Shown: positions 1 through 11,023 of the stretch, in pieces
How positions within the stretch are numbered: the stretch's first letter is position 1
Layout: each line of letters opens with the position of its first letter
Assembly (NCBI GenBank): GCA_936450465.1
Contig: OW388302.1
Location: 61,440,387-61,504,386, forward strand
Origin: Gibbula magus
Lineage: Eukaryota; Mollusca; Gastropoda; Trochida; Trochidae
DNA: 64,000 nt
Reading direction: 5' to 3'
Notes under the pieces: model-generated
What the model was told of the DNA's origin: nothing
Seen by the model: the letters and a program-made list of their open reading frames with translations, nothing else
Databases searched by the model: none
Program-made: the position numbers and the translations under genes

Positions 1-1776
1 TTCCTGCGTGAAGAAGTCAACCTGTATTTTCTCGCTTAATCAAGGTCAAGGACACCGAATTTGGTTCCCGTTGACCTAAAGTGAATATTTTGTGTTTTTA
101 AACTTTGACCACAATTTTTTTTATTCTGGGGAATGTCCTGTAGTATGTCGTCGGTCACTGACCTTTGGTCACCTTGTATGACCTTGAACTTTGACATTTA
201 AGATTAAAACCAATGTGAACTTTAAGGAAACACCAACCAGACGTCCACAGTCTACATCAGTTGGCACATTTAGGTTAAACAATGTTTTGGGCTGTACACG
301 CGTTCATCCTGTTACAGGGTGAGAACGAAAGTAGATCTTCGTGTATTTGTATTTACTTACAGTTGTAAATGTAACTCAATTATAAATTTTAACTCGTCGG
401 CTGAATTTGATGGACACTTTAATATTACCTCCAGCTGTAAATGCTTTACATGAGTTTATCCAGGTTATACCACCGGGTTATACTACCATTGTAACCAAAC
501 CAGTATTTATTGTAACATGTTAGAACACCAAGGCGCTTCGTCTCATCCTATTTATTTGTAATCATGTCGTGATCGGATCTGTATACTAACCCATGTCTTA
601 CTAACACTACATTAGCCACGTCGATGGCTGAAGCCTTATCCAACCCGTCCAAATGTGTATATAGAATAATATATTGGAAGTATTTATTGTAGAATTTGTA
701 AATATGTCGATCAAATGACCTAACATTTAATTTCAAATTATAAATTTTATAACTTTTAAAAATGATAATATATATATTTTTAGATCAAGTGTGCGTTTTG
801 GAGTTTAGATTAATATTTGAATGTTTTGGGTCATATGTTTAAGGTTGTTTTTGTAAATAGTGTATACATTTAAATTCTGGTGGCCTTTAATATTTAAAAA
901 AAAAACGAAAATTCAAAAGCATGATAATTTTGGCCTTTAATTTCTTTTTCAATTGAAATATTGGGTCATTTGTTTTATACTGTTTTTATCTTAAGCATAT
1001 AGCCTTGTACAAAACGCATTTTTTTTATCTGTTATGTTATTAAATATTGTTTATAAGAAGCTAATGCTTTGAGGGGGTCTCTGATCAGGCCCGCCTCTGT
1101 CATTTACGCTGTTGACTGTGATATTTGTAAAATATGTATTTTATTAATAAAAGATTGTACAGACAGTCTGAATATTTTGTGATTGTGTTGCTCAATGGAA
1201 TTGATACCGAATGATTACAGACGCCATCCTCACTCTGGTGTAACCAGTTCATCACAGTTCCTTACAGCATGAGAACATCAGACATGTACATTTCCATTTT
1301 AAGACCCGTTCATACTGTTCGATTTGTTGTTACAATATGTAGTATCAACCAGTAGTATCCTAACGATTAGGTGATATAGATGATACATTGATACGGTTTG
1401 GATATTCCCACAATGCAAATAAAAGTTGGATACTACAAATCGCACCTACAAATCTCACCGTGAGAACGGATCTTTAATGTAGATAATACACCAGAAGTTG
1501 TCACGACAAGTTGTACCTCGAGAACGGGCCTTAAGTCTAAACACTGTTACAGCAACAAAGAAATACCTATGTATCATTAGACTAATCAGAGTCGTCATGA
1601 GAAAGAAAACGAACACCCTTCTGCATTTAAACATAGAATAGTGATATGAAATTGTATCTCATTAAAACCGGATACCTTCACATACGATATCACATCAAAT
1701 CTCATATAAAAAGAGTTTACCGTATGTAAATGAGGCGATATGATTTCCGTGGCTCTCAGTAACTCATGTTAAAATC
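1..1776. other. AT-rich non-coding DNA
   Basis: No gene is supported. The first 215 bases hold several AGGTCA/TGACCT-like half-sites (near 46, 78, 160, 178) in a degenerate repeat. A loosely repeated phrase containing gtgagaacg recurs near 320, 1455 and 1520. Nothing else stands out. Confidence 0.5.
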
Positions 1777-2015
1777 CTAGAACATTTTAGAAGATCTTAA
1801 ACTTAGAACATCTCAGAAGATCTCGATTTTAGAACATCTCAGAATATCTCAAATTTAGAACATTTCAGAAGATCTCGAATTTAGAACATCTCAGAAGATC
1901 TCGAATTAAGACATCTCAGAAGATCTCGAATTAAGACATCTCAGAAGATCTCGAATTTAGTACATCTCAGAAGATCTCAAATTTAGAACATCTCAGAAGG
2001 TCACGAATTTAGCAT
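1777..2015. repeat. 26-bp minisatellite
   Basis: About nine imperfect direct copies of a 25-26 bp unit built on aacatctcagaagatctcga. Copies differ by single substitutions and a 1-bp deletion (gaattaagac versus gaatttagaac). No coding role is apparent. Confidence 0.9.
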
Positions 2016-2350
2016 ACACATGTACGAACCTAACGACCAAGACGTAATGCTGCCACCTCTGATCTATGCGTACAAAAAGTTCAAAGATTGATATCCAGTT
2101 TGACGTCATCGATCTATTTGTTGAATGAATGATTTGATAAATTACTTTTTTGATTTTATATGTTTTGAGTACGACACAGAGAGTACATAAGAACGTGATT
2201 TTTATTGTACGAATTAATAGAAATAATAACAAAAATTATAGTTCATTTCAGTGACATGTGTTCTGCATTATAATACATTCAACATGATCTAAAATACGAC
2301 ACCGGGCCTTATGAGGCCGAAATGACCCTTAAAATAACATTAACGATTGC

Positions 2351-2555
2351 ATGAGTTTCGCAAAAGTCGTATGATACACTATATAATTTAAACTTTTTCT
2401 TTAATGAATATCATTTCAATAGCATCACACAAAACAAGCTAACAACCAACTTATTTTGCAACGATTCTCTTCAGTGACGTCACGATGAATTATTGTATGA
2501 CGTCAAAGACGACGAAACACGAAAACTCGTGTCACGACAATTGTTGCTAGGCAAC
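2351..2555 (-). mobile_element. CRE-foldback element, copy 1 (decayed)
   Basis: Read on the minus strand this has the order X-box-like palindrome GTTGCTAGGCAAC (2543-2555), TGACGTCA (2498-2505), TGACGTCA (2475-2482), about 95 bp of spacer, then an arm resembling the foldback at 31900-32005 (2351-2376). The sequence around the two octamers aligns by eye with 31769-31799. The second foldback arm is too diverged to delimit. A repeated element is inferred from its resemblance to four other loci. Confidence 0.5.
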
Positions 2556-2560
2556 GATAT

Positions 2561-3974
2561 ACGTGAGACTGGTAATGTTTCGGTCAGACGTTCAGTGTAC
2601 AAGTCAGTATGTTCATAAGGAAAATGAAATGTACATGGCATGAAACTCACAAAAAAACGAAAGAAAGAATCTGAAATAAAGAAAGGAAGAGGACGAAAAA
2701 AGATTTAGAAACATGAAGAAGAAATAAGGATATATGAAGACACGATATTCTAAAAAAAGTGTTTTCGTAAAACTGACTGAGTAAATGTGCAAGATCAGCA
2801 TATTGACCATCATCCCACAATCTTCATGCCAGTCGTCCAATTCTCTACCACTATTATACGTGATTCATAAACCTTCTGGTCTATAACTATCAGGGAAACT
2901 GATAAACTATTAGAAGGAAAAGTTTTTATTCTAATAATTTAAAGAAAAATAATCGAGCCAATTTGTTTTAATCTAAGAAATTATAAACCTATACATGTAG
3001 AATTAAGGAAATTAATGAAGTAAATCATAGATAACATCTTTTCAAATGTTTCTCATAAGCAAATTTAAAAGTATTGTTATACACAATATAAAAACTTTCT
3101 TAAGAAATAAAAAAATATATCAAGATTACCCATAAGCCAAAGCATCGTTCACACATTTAAAACTTTCTAACCATACATTCTAAACAATACAAAAAGCATT
3201 CGTCGAATTATCTCAAATATCATTTCAACAACCAATTGCAAGGTCGTTCATTAAGAGCGCGATGGAGATCTCCAAGCATTGTCAGTCACTGTACTTGCTC
3301 CTACAGGCGCACGAGTTTCACGAGAGAAACAGATTTGCTTGTCAGGCGATAGTAATCAGTTTCACTAATCTCGGACTAGTGCCAATTTCATCAATAGAGT
3401 CTGCATAGTCGGGAACACTTGACTCAAGATGTTGTAGATTTCATTCCTTTTGACGCCAATCACTGCAATGGTGCTGGTTATATTGCAGATTGAAGATTAT
3501 CTTTATGTTGTAGGTAGAGTGTCAAACCAAGATGTTTATGTGAATAGTGTATTAGAGTATTTGGTAGCACACTATCTGCGATACAGCACATTCGTGTACT
3601 GTTTGGGACTAGTCACATCCACACCCTGATTGTGCGAACTGAATGTCCCACCAGTTCAACCAGTCGGCCACCAGGGCTACGCCAGCATTATTGTCTATAT
3701 TATGAAACAAAAGTGACCCCTTACGTATTGCATTTTGAGAATTTTGCCCTTCCGCTTAACACCTATAAATATTTTGCAATGGTCATGTACAATGAAATCA
3801 AGAATCTGTATGACAACTAAGGTTGTTGTTTATTTTACAATCACCATCCACAGATATGACCATTTATTATATGGCGAGCGATGAAATACTGGGATTTATC
3901 AGTGAAATAAACTGTCTATCAAGCTACAGTGAAAATAACTTATATTTTCACTGCGAACGGTGACTGATATCATT
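2561..3974. other. Non-coding; one short coding-like frame
   Basis: No gene is supported. A 48-codon frame from ATG 3262 to TAG 3406-3408 (plus strand) begins MEISKHCQSLYLLL and has mixed codon use, but frames of this length are expected by chance. No splice context or homology was recognised. The rest is AT-rich sequence. Confidence 0.3.
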
Positions 3975-4282
3975 TGACGTCATAAAACAATGGTCTCACG
4001 CGGCGAATTGGCTTATGACGTCACAGTGTTACTGTGGTGACGGGCTGTTCCTAGCGACCGCTCAGCGTGAACATGACCCTTTTCGGACTTAATTACATGG
4101 ATAACATCATATAATAAATAGAATATCCGTCAATTCTTGACAAATACCATGTTTATCTCATCTCGTGAGGTAGAAAATTTATATATTTTCACTCGTGGCT
4201 GCGCCACTCGTGAAAATATAACCTTTCTACCTCACTCGATGAGATAAACATGGTATTAGTCAAGAAAAGACAGATATCCTCT
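3975..4282 (+). mobile_element. CRE-foldback element, copy 2
   Basis: Two TGACGTCA octamers (3975-3982, 4016-4023) lie upstream of a long foldback. Left arm 4121-4199 and right arm 4203-4281 are imperfect inverted complements of about 79 bp around the loop tgc; both contain ACTCGTG, TTTATCTCAT and CATGTTT stretches. The gap between the second octamer and the foldback is 97 bp. A foldback MITE of unknown superfamily is the most economical reading. Confidence 0.7.
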
Positions 4283-4600
4283 ATATAAATTTCTCAAACG
4301 TATTTATTGTTTATTATTTATGAAGATTTTACTTACACCAATCACTATAATGGTTTGTACATTACAAATACAAAAGTAGAGTGTATTACTAATACAATGG
4401 ATATGTACATCACTGACACAACATGCCGTTTATAAACATAATCTTTGTGAATAATAATTAGAATCTAATTTATTACATGTGTTAATATTTAAGAATATAT
4501 GTTTGCAAAAACTAGAATAAACACCTAGAAGTACTTATGCATTAGATATAAATAATAACTTGGTTCTAATATATTGATTTCAACTTGAGAGAGACACTAA
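4283..4600. other. AT-rich spacer
   Basis: AT-rich sequence with no gene, repeat or motif that I can support. Confidence 0.4.
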
Positions 4601-5044
4601 TCAGATTCAGATTCAGTTTATTCGGTATTTCGGGCCATAAGGTCTATAGTACAAGTACAGAGGCAGATAATAGTTTATATCACGTGGTAACATTTCGATA
4701 ATAGTTAACATGTTTTAAACACATTGCTATAGCTTTGATAACATCAGTATTTTTGGAATTTAAAATATTGGACAAGATTTGTTTATCTGTTACAGGAAAC
4801 GATACAAATGCTAACTAAAGTATTTATAACGCAGATGAACATATTTTGAGCATTCAAACAATACATGGAATTCGTCTTCAATGTGACCTGAATTACAATG
4901 TTTACATATATATTCACAAAAATCACTAGGAATGTCCTTTTTTCTACGCAAAGCATTAACTTTAAAATCATGGAACCCAATTCGAAACTTACAAAATACC
5001 CGTATTAGCGCCTTGTCGTTCAAGTTCAAAATACAGATACACTA
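4601..5044 (-). mobile_element. 3' end of a non-LTR retrotransposon, 5' truncated
   Basis: On the minus strand a reverse transcriptase C-terminal frame (upstream end near 5044) is followed by a 3' UTR with the phrase ggccttatgg...cgaaataccgaataaac. It ends in a tail of tandem tgaatc units (4603-4618). This order (RT C-terminus, short AT-rich UTR, hexamer-like tail) is typical of LINE clades with short-repeat tails. No clear TSD was found. Confidence 0.8.
4811..5044 (-). pseudogene. Non-LTR reverse transcriptase C-terminal fragment
   Basis: The frame includes KFRIGFHDFKVNALRRKKDI followed by CKHCNSGHIEDEFHVLFECS and LRYKYFS. The C-x2-C ... H-x4-C pattern, with the acidic IEDE before the histidine, is the conserved C-terminal zinc-binding motif of many animal LINE reverse transcriptases. 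The catalytic RT core and endonuclease are missing and an in-frame stop lies just upstream of 5044. It is a dead 5'-truncated copy. Confidence 0.85.
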
Positions 5045-6355
5045 GTGTTACCTGGTGAGTCACATCTGTGGACCCCTACTAAATAAATTCACAAATAATT
5101 AGCAGTTTAATAAAACAGTTCCGCATTCGCCAGTGCATTAAGGAAATCTAACAGACGCAGATAAAAAGGATGTTCTACGTTTGTACTTACTGAACTCAAT
5201 ACGAAAAGCTTTTGAAAACGCCGATAACAATACAACGTGTTTGCTTGCTTAAAATGCGATATAGAAGTCAAAGATTGCATGGTAGAGTCGTTATTATTCA
5301 CTTAGCACAACTTCGGTGTCACTGTCAACAAGTTTCAGTATTTAACATTCACCGTTAGGCAGTGTTCTATTATACTTCTCGGCCATCTAATAGCGTGGGA
5401 GGGAGGGGAACCAAATTCCCCTGTAAACGGCCTTTGTCCCCTTGTTTTCCAGTGTGACAATACCTTGGTCATATGATGTGAAAAACAGCCTCGCCCACGC
5501 AATGTGAAAAACCCGATATATCGTAAAAGTCCGTAAATTGAACTAACCTTGAATACAACGCCTGGAGAGACACGAATACAGTATTGTCCGTGTGTTTAAT
5601 TAAGTAATGCTTGTTGGTGGATAGGTAGGATGAGTTTAATGAGAGGGGTGGGGGAGAGATGGAAGAGGAGTGGAGGAAAGTTATAGAAGAGGGGTGCCAC
5701 GGGGGTTTGGGTAGCTACTTGAAGTTGGCCAGACCCCCTTGCAAAAATGCTAGTTTCATCTTTCACGCGACTGACTTTCTATGCGCAATATAACTTTATG
5801 TTAACGAAATACTGAACTTGTTTGTAAATGGCATTCTCTAAACAGGGATGACATTGATTTCACGTTACTGTGACTTAAACATTTTGAATTATTTTGGTAT
5901 TGAAAATAACACAGGTTTGTCAAAAGTTATATAATCATATACTTTCATTAAAGATTCTGCAAATTTAACAGGAAAAATCCGCTGATATTGATAAACAAAC
6001 AACATATCTGGACTGCAAACGATTAAATCAATATGTAAATTCCGCTGAGTATAAGTTATCAAAGAACCAAATATACGGACTCTTGGCGATTAAATCAAGT
6101 TTATTCCTAGTTTAAACACCCATTGCACAACATACATAGTATTGCTGAGCGGGTACTTATATAATGTTCGTATCCAAACACAGCATTCAGTACAATCAGT
6201 TACAATGATTTACATACACAGGATAACAGCTTGCCGTATCAACATATTTTGTAATTCGTAATGTTTAACTTACATCATGTAACGAGTTCTCAAACACAAT
6301 ACAACAACGTGTTAATAACGTGTTAATACACTCCAAACAGCGTCAGTAAACATAA
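5045..6355. other. Non-coding; purine-rich tract
   Basis: No gene is supported. A G/A-rich tract runs from about 5630 to 5705. Other sequence is AT-rich and unremarkable. Confidence 0.4.
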
Positions 6356-6562
6356 ACGGTTGTTTTCATTGGTTCTAGAAGCGCCGAAGCCCGTGCATTG
6401 ATGTACGGAGATTACATAAGAGAGCCTCGGGTGTTGAAATTGACAACCCATGCTTTTCTCCTCTGCAGGTGCGTGTTTCGTGAGGGTCGAGGACAAAAAC
6501 CAGTCGGACACAGCCCACCCGGTCAAATGCCACCAGGAAAATACATACCCATTTTTTCTTGA
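6356..6562 (+). other. Coding-like open segment, strand uncertain
   Basis: The plus strand is open for 68 codons to TGA 6560-6562, with an ATG at 6401; it includes LLCRCVFREGRGQKPVGHSP and PGQMPPGKYIP. A perfect-looking splice acceptor (tttctcctctgcag) ends at about 6469. The minus strand is also open for 96 codons (6323-6613). The segment is richer in GC than its surroundings. I do not recognise either translation; a captured or decayed exon is possible. Confidence 0.2.
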
Positions 6563-6954
6563 ATTATGGGACAAAACAGAACAACATTCAACTCGGTGAT
6601 TTGCATTATTCATTTGTTATTCACTAGTCACATAACAAATTCATTGTTTCTTTTTCAAATACTTTTTGTTATGACCTTCTGTGTGGTTTAAACGTATTTA
6701 TTTCATGAACAGCACATGCTATCACTTCTATGAACATGGATGGATATTGTGATATGTATTACATGTATTTTGTTCTGAAGAGGTATATAATCAATGCATA
6801 TTTACCAACCCTTAATACTTTTCCTGAATAAGTATTGTTTGAACCAGAAAATATCAAAATATCCACTAAAACTCTCTCAGCTCACAATAAAATTTTAAGT
6901 GTCTCAGCGGTCTTCTTCTTCTATATGCAATTACAGAGTCCAATATAAATCTGA

Positions 6955-7262
6955 GGTGAGGTGGGGTTTAACGCCGCTTTCAAGAGTATTTCACTTATAT
7001 CGCGGCTGCTAGTATTATGGCAGGGAGAAAGCCCGCAACGCCATGTGGCTATGCATTGCGGTGAAACCTGCGAGCATCGGCTGGAACTAGCGAACCATGG
7101 GTGGTACTACACTGAAATTCAGATACCATTGCACCCAAACCTTACTGCATGTAGAACAGTTCTCTACTGCAGACAAAGTTGCCTTGCCCCTTGCGGGATC
7201 CGAACCCCGGACCTCTTGATCCGACGCCGAACGCGCTAACCACTGCGCTATCCCGCCCCCAG
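6955..7262 (-). mobile_element. tRNA-derived SINE, full-length, with TSD
   Basis: Flanked by the direct repeat tataaatctga (6944-6954 and 7263-7273). On the minus strand it starts with a tRNA-like head with A box (about 7231-7254) and B box (7195-7206, rc GGTTCGGATCCCGC). A conserved body follows, ending in a 3' domain whose complement reads tttaacgccgctttcaagag, and then a (CTCAC)-type tail. Related copies are at 49142-49444 and 50139-50360. Pol III transcription with LINE-driven retroposition is known for this class; both are inferred here. Confidence 0.9.
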
Positions 7263-7345
7263 TATAAATCTGACAACATCAGGCTATAGGCAGCTACAGA
7301 ACAAAACTTTATTTCACTCAAGGCTATGTACATAGCATATTGAGG

Positions 7346-7472
7346 GTTTAAGTAGAGGGTAATGTCCGAGTAACTCTCCATTCCTTAAAATAATGGAGCC
7401 GAGGCCCCGGAGGGGCCGAGGCCCAATATTTTTAAGGAATGGAGAGTTACGAGGATATTACCCTACTTAAAT
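7346..7472. mobile_element. Foldback (inverted-repeat) element
   Basis: Left arm from 7347 (gtttaagtagagggtaat) and right arm ending about 7472 (attaccctacttaaa) are imperfect inverted complements of about 60 bp. Both contain taactctccattccttaaaa. The loop is GC-rich (gaggccccggaggggccgag). A smaller hairpin with the same ctccatta/taatggag core lies at 7554-7588. A MITE or foldback element is likely, superfamily unknown. Confidence 0.75.
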
Positions 7473-7676
7473 TACACTCAAAGTATTGCTCTTATCAAAA
7501 TTGCTTTAAAAAGTTTAAGAAATTAAATATCTACTTAAAAAATATGATGTGATGTGTAACTCTCCATTACTGAAAAATAATGGAGTGAAAGAACAATAGG
7601 ATGACATCACAAGTGTGATTTAACAGGGGAACATTTTTGGATAATGACGGACAAACAAAAATTGACATGTTAACTA

Positions 7677-8838
7677 AACTAGTGTCCAAAAGAAACGATA
7701 CCACGTCTTTGAGCGGCCATTACAAGAAAACTTAACGACACAGAAATTTAGAATTGGTATTATTCTTTTGAGATTTCGTTCATTTAACAAGTGTACAAAA
7801 TTCATTTCAATCAGTACTTTGCATTCATTTGTACAGGTCTGTATCGACGTGAGGGGTCTGAAAATTAAAATTTTATTCACACAAATGACTGATACAAATG
7901 TTGAAAATGTCAAAAGAGGCGTCACTAAGTCACATTTGTATTCGGTTTGTCAATCCCGAGCGTCAGAACGGGCAAGTACACGTCTATGGGTTGATGACGT
8001 CAGACGTCGGATGACGTCAGAAGATAAGCTTTGTCATTTATCAAGGCGGCAATGGGCTGACTTGATGGACGCAATTCAGAGCATAAAGGTCACTAATTCT
8101 TCGGTACACACGCTGTCTACCATTGTTCTTGAAGATGCAAAATCGGCTCGCATATGAGAGCATCAGTCTCTCTGTTACCAACGTTGAATTCGTCTGTTTG
8201 TTTACTCGTTGTTGAGGCCTCGTGAACGTTTTGTGGTATGGACGACATGTTCAGATATCATGAGTCTTCAATCTCTTTTACCAAGTTTGTCTGCTAATCA
8301 CGTGTCTCAGTGACGTCTTTGACGTTAACGTCGTAATGATGAATGGGTTTCGGAGATGAAATACCCGGATGTGGCGGTCTTCAATAAGCGTAATCACCTT
8401 CTTCTCGACCTGCATGTTATCCGATCTTTATCACGTAACCGGTGCGTTAACCTGGTGACTGCTATGCGCGCGCAACCGAACCTTCTGGCGTCATCGGAGT
8501 GTGAGACTCGCTATGTGACAATTCCAACGGCTCTCTCACCCTCAATGGCTGTCAAACCCGATATTTTCTTGTGTGCTTTTTGTTGCTTTGATACCAACGT
8601 GTATGGTCAGGCGTTTTATACACTTTATATGCAGTTGCAAACTATGCTACCTAAAATAATGTCATTCTCACAAAGTGCACCATTTCTTCGGATGTGATAA
8701 AATGTTCTCGGTATTTTCGATTGAATACACTGCATTTGGGATGTGAGATTCGCAAAACCATGTGTTCATACGAAGAAAATCACTTTGTAAAAAGATATTT
8801 AAAAAAATAGATGGTATCGTTTCTTTTGGACACTAGTT
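7677..8838. mobile_element. Tc1/mariner-type non-autonomous transposon with perfect TIRs
   Basis: The 27-bp TIRs (7677-7703 and 8812-8838) are exact inverted complements starting AACTAGTGTCCAAAAGAAAC. The element is flanked by TA (7675-7676, 8839-8840), the target duplication of Tc1/mariner elements. The 1.16-kb interior encodes no recognisable transposase. It contains two unusually long plus-strand frames (about 7768-8157 and 8356-8697), neither recognised, and two TGACGTCA octamers (7995, 8012). Identical ends suggest fairly recent movement in trans; the interior may be captured sequence. Confidence 0.85.
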
Positions 8839-8840
8839 TA

Positions 8841-9954
8841 GTATTACGTTTTAGACTATTAATAATTATGTTACAAACTTTAGCTAACTTGCGCAATACG
8901 CTTATTTTATGACAATTAAATAATACAGTGGTTTTATGTACAGATGGGTTGTGACAGCTCAACGAAGACATTCATTGAAACAAATAAACAGAAGCTACAG
9001 CTAATCACGGTATTGCCACTTCAGTGAAGCGGTCCAACTCGAGTGGTACAGTGACTGGGTGGGCGAGTGAGTCGATCAACTCACTATTACCGAGCTCCGC
9101 CTCATAAACTCTACTGATAAAGTACACGTCTAGTGAGGGGACTCGTATGAGGACACAATAAAACTGAAATCTACAACAAATGAACGTTTCAAAATTACCA
9201 AACAAAACATGTTCGTCAGGTTTGCATTGTAATAAAACTAGCAGGGAGGATAATTGAACAACCATCATTGCTCTTCCATTTATCGATGCCCCCCACGACT
9301 TAAGAGAATTTATGCGTTTAAAATGAAGTAAAATGATAATTTGAAGGGTATCAATTGCTGTTTATAAGCTACCTCGAGGATGTGTTTACGACTGATTTGC
9401 CTTTGTGAATAAAACCGATTTAATTTAAGCAGGTTTTGTGATAAACATGGCAACTTGTTGTCTGGACGCTGTTATCTGTGTGATCGTGGATTGAATTCTG
9501 TGATGTAAAACTATGAACTCATTTCTTAATATTACCCACTTTTCGTCTATCACCCACTACGCGTGACGCATGGCAATGCCTGCATGTACATTTCAACGAC
9601 AAAGACGATGCCTATTGTATGAGTTAGGATCTGCTCAGGAATTACAAATTTATTGTTACTCAGATTTTATTGTTACATAGAAATTTGAAAAGAATCAATC
9701 ACGTTTATTCATTTGATAGATAAGTCAACATTCTTACTCAACTCGACATTCCAATATGTGTGTATTGGTTTTTGACAATCAGTAAAACGTAAAAAAAGTA
9801 ATATAACAGAAAAATAATAAAATATTTAATAGTTTCAGAGAATTTAACCACAGGAAAATTCAGAAAGAAGTTTATTGCCTCTTGTTGTTGACATCCAGCA
9901 TTATTGTTTAAACGTGTTGACACAAAACAATGTTTGACAACTAAAACATAATTT
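8841..9954. other. AT-rich non-coding DNA
   Basis: No gene, repeat family or motif is supported here. Confidence 0.4.
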
Positions 9955-10182
9955 GTGTACAATAGAGTGAGTGAGTTATTGCTTAAAGGGACACTGCCTC
10001 GAGGATAAAAAAAATGAGTCTCATCTTTATTTTACTAAACTGATTAGAGTATCTGCTATATAAGGAATTACGCTTCACTTCACTGTCTACATGCAGTAGT
10101 TTTTATTACCAATTTATGTCAATTGTCTGAAATTGGATGTCTGTGACTTGTTAGAAGACATGTTAATTATCATAGGTAGATA

Positions 10183-10937
10183 CAGAAGAAGAAGAAAAGA
10201 AGAAGAAGAAAATTATTTTATTTTCGTGTCACATATTTTCATACACAATATATCACATTTTCATTGCACGATGATAATGAGAAAATATCCGGCCAATCAG
10301 GCCTATGAGACACGATTATACAATATAAAATATTCAAATATATATATATATATAGGTAAGACATATGGATAAAATACATACACAGCAAATAATACCACGA
10401 TTGATAGAAGTTTAGGTACGGTGTTTTAGTCGCTTGTCATACATGTTATTAATAGAAGCGGCTAAAACCTTAGCATTAGCGTCGTTCTGCATTAAATCTA
10501 TAAACAGGTCATGTGGAGATAATAACGACAGTGAATTGTTATATAATTTATGAATCATATCCGAACGGATTTCTGCATAGAGGCTACATTTCACCAAAAA
10601 GTGGAATTCATCTTCAATCTCGCCAAGATCACAACATTTACATTTTCTGTTCTCGAGAGGAGAAGGGGGACGGCTTAATCTTCACAGTTCTATCTCCAGA
10701 GGGAGAGTGCCACACCTCAGTTTTGCTAATACACTTCGATGACGTCGGTTTGATACATTACTCAGGTACGCCTCAGCGTGCAAACTGTACTTGAACTGTC
10801 TATATGTACGGAGTTTATTCCCATTTGTTAGACCGCGGTCATTCCATAACTGATTCACCCATTCATCTGCGTCAATCAATAACAATCGATCTTTTATCAG
10901 TAGAAAATCACCTGATGATATGTTGCAAATGTACACA
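10183..10937 (-). mobile_element. 5'-truncated non-LTR retrotransposon inside the TTAA element
   Basis: Minus-strand RT C-terminal coding (10412-10937) is followed by a 3' UTR (about 10220-10411, containing the complement of ggccaatcaggcctatgag and a short TA tract) and a (TTC)n-type tail, seen as agaagaagaa on the plus strand at 10183-10215. The boundaries are set by the break in homology with the element at 34521-34726. Only the 3' part was inserted, as usual for incomplete LINE reverse transcription. Confidence 0.8.
10412..10937 (-). pseudogene. Non-LTR reverse transcriptase C-terminal relic, frameshifted
   Basis: The first frame carries KLRTYRQFKYSLHAEAYLSN then LAKLRCGTLPLEIEL and a stop (about 10680). 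The continuing frame, shifted, gives KCKCCDLGEIEDEFHFLVKC and SLYAEIRSDMIHKLYN. The KLRTYR...L..E.YL, LAKLR and C-x2-C...IEDE-x-H-x4-C motifs are those of the LINE RT C-terminus also seen at 4811-5044. At least one frameshift and stop show it is dead. No endonuclease or RT catalytic core is present. Confidence 0.85.
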
Positions 10938-11023
10938 TAATCTGATTTTTTTCCCCCTCGACGCGATGTCCCTTTAACGCCGCTTCGGCAGTATCGCAGC
11001 CATTTGCGGCGAGTGTACAATAG

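Larger units (their letters stand above)
9987..10973. mobile_element. TTAA-flanked MITE, interrupted by a retrotransposon
   Basis: TTAA flanks both ends (9983-9986, 10974-10977). The left end reads AGGGACACTGCCTCGAGGAT and the complement of the right end AGGGACATCGCGTCGAGGGG. The interior 9987-10182 is homologous to the 206-bp element at 34521-34726 in reverse orientation. The homology breaks at gtagata (about 10182) and resumes at about 10938 (aatctgat), enclosing a non-LTR fragment. TTAA targets and such ends fit a piggyBac-like MITE, by inference. Confidence 0.8.
9955..11023 (-). mobile_element. Short SINE 3' fragment with TSD, split by later insertions
   Basis: The direct repeat gtgtacaatag occurs at 9955-9965 and 11013-11023. 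Inside it are 9966-9986 (agtgagtgagttattgcttaa) and 10978-11012 (cgccgcttcggcagtatc...). Joined at TTAA, these resemble the 3' domain and tail of the SINEs at 6955 and 49142 (gtgagg...tttaacgccgcttt). The original insert was about 56 bp, a strongly 5'-truncated SINE. It was then interrupted by the TTAA element at 9987-10973. Confidence 0.7.

Noticed and set aside
7195..7258. Possible tRNA gene on the minus strand
   Set aside because: It is the head of a SINE with body, tail and TSD.
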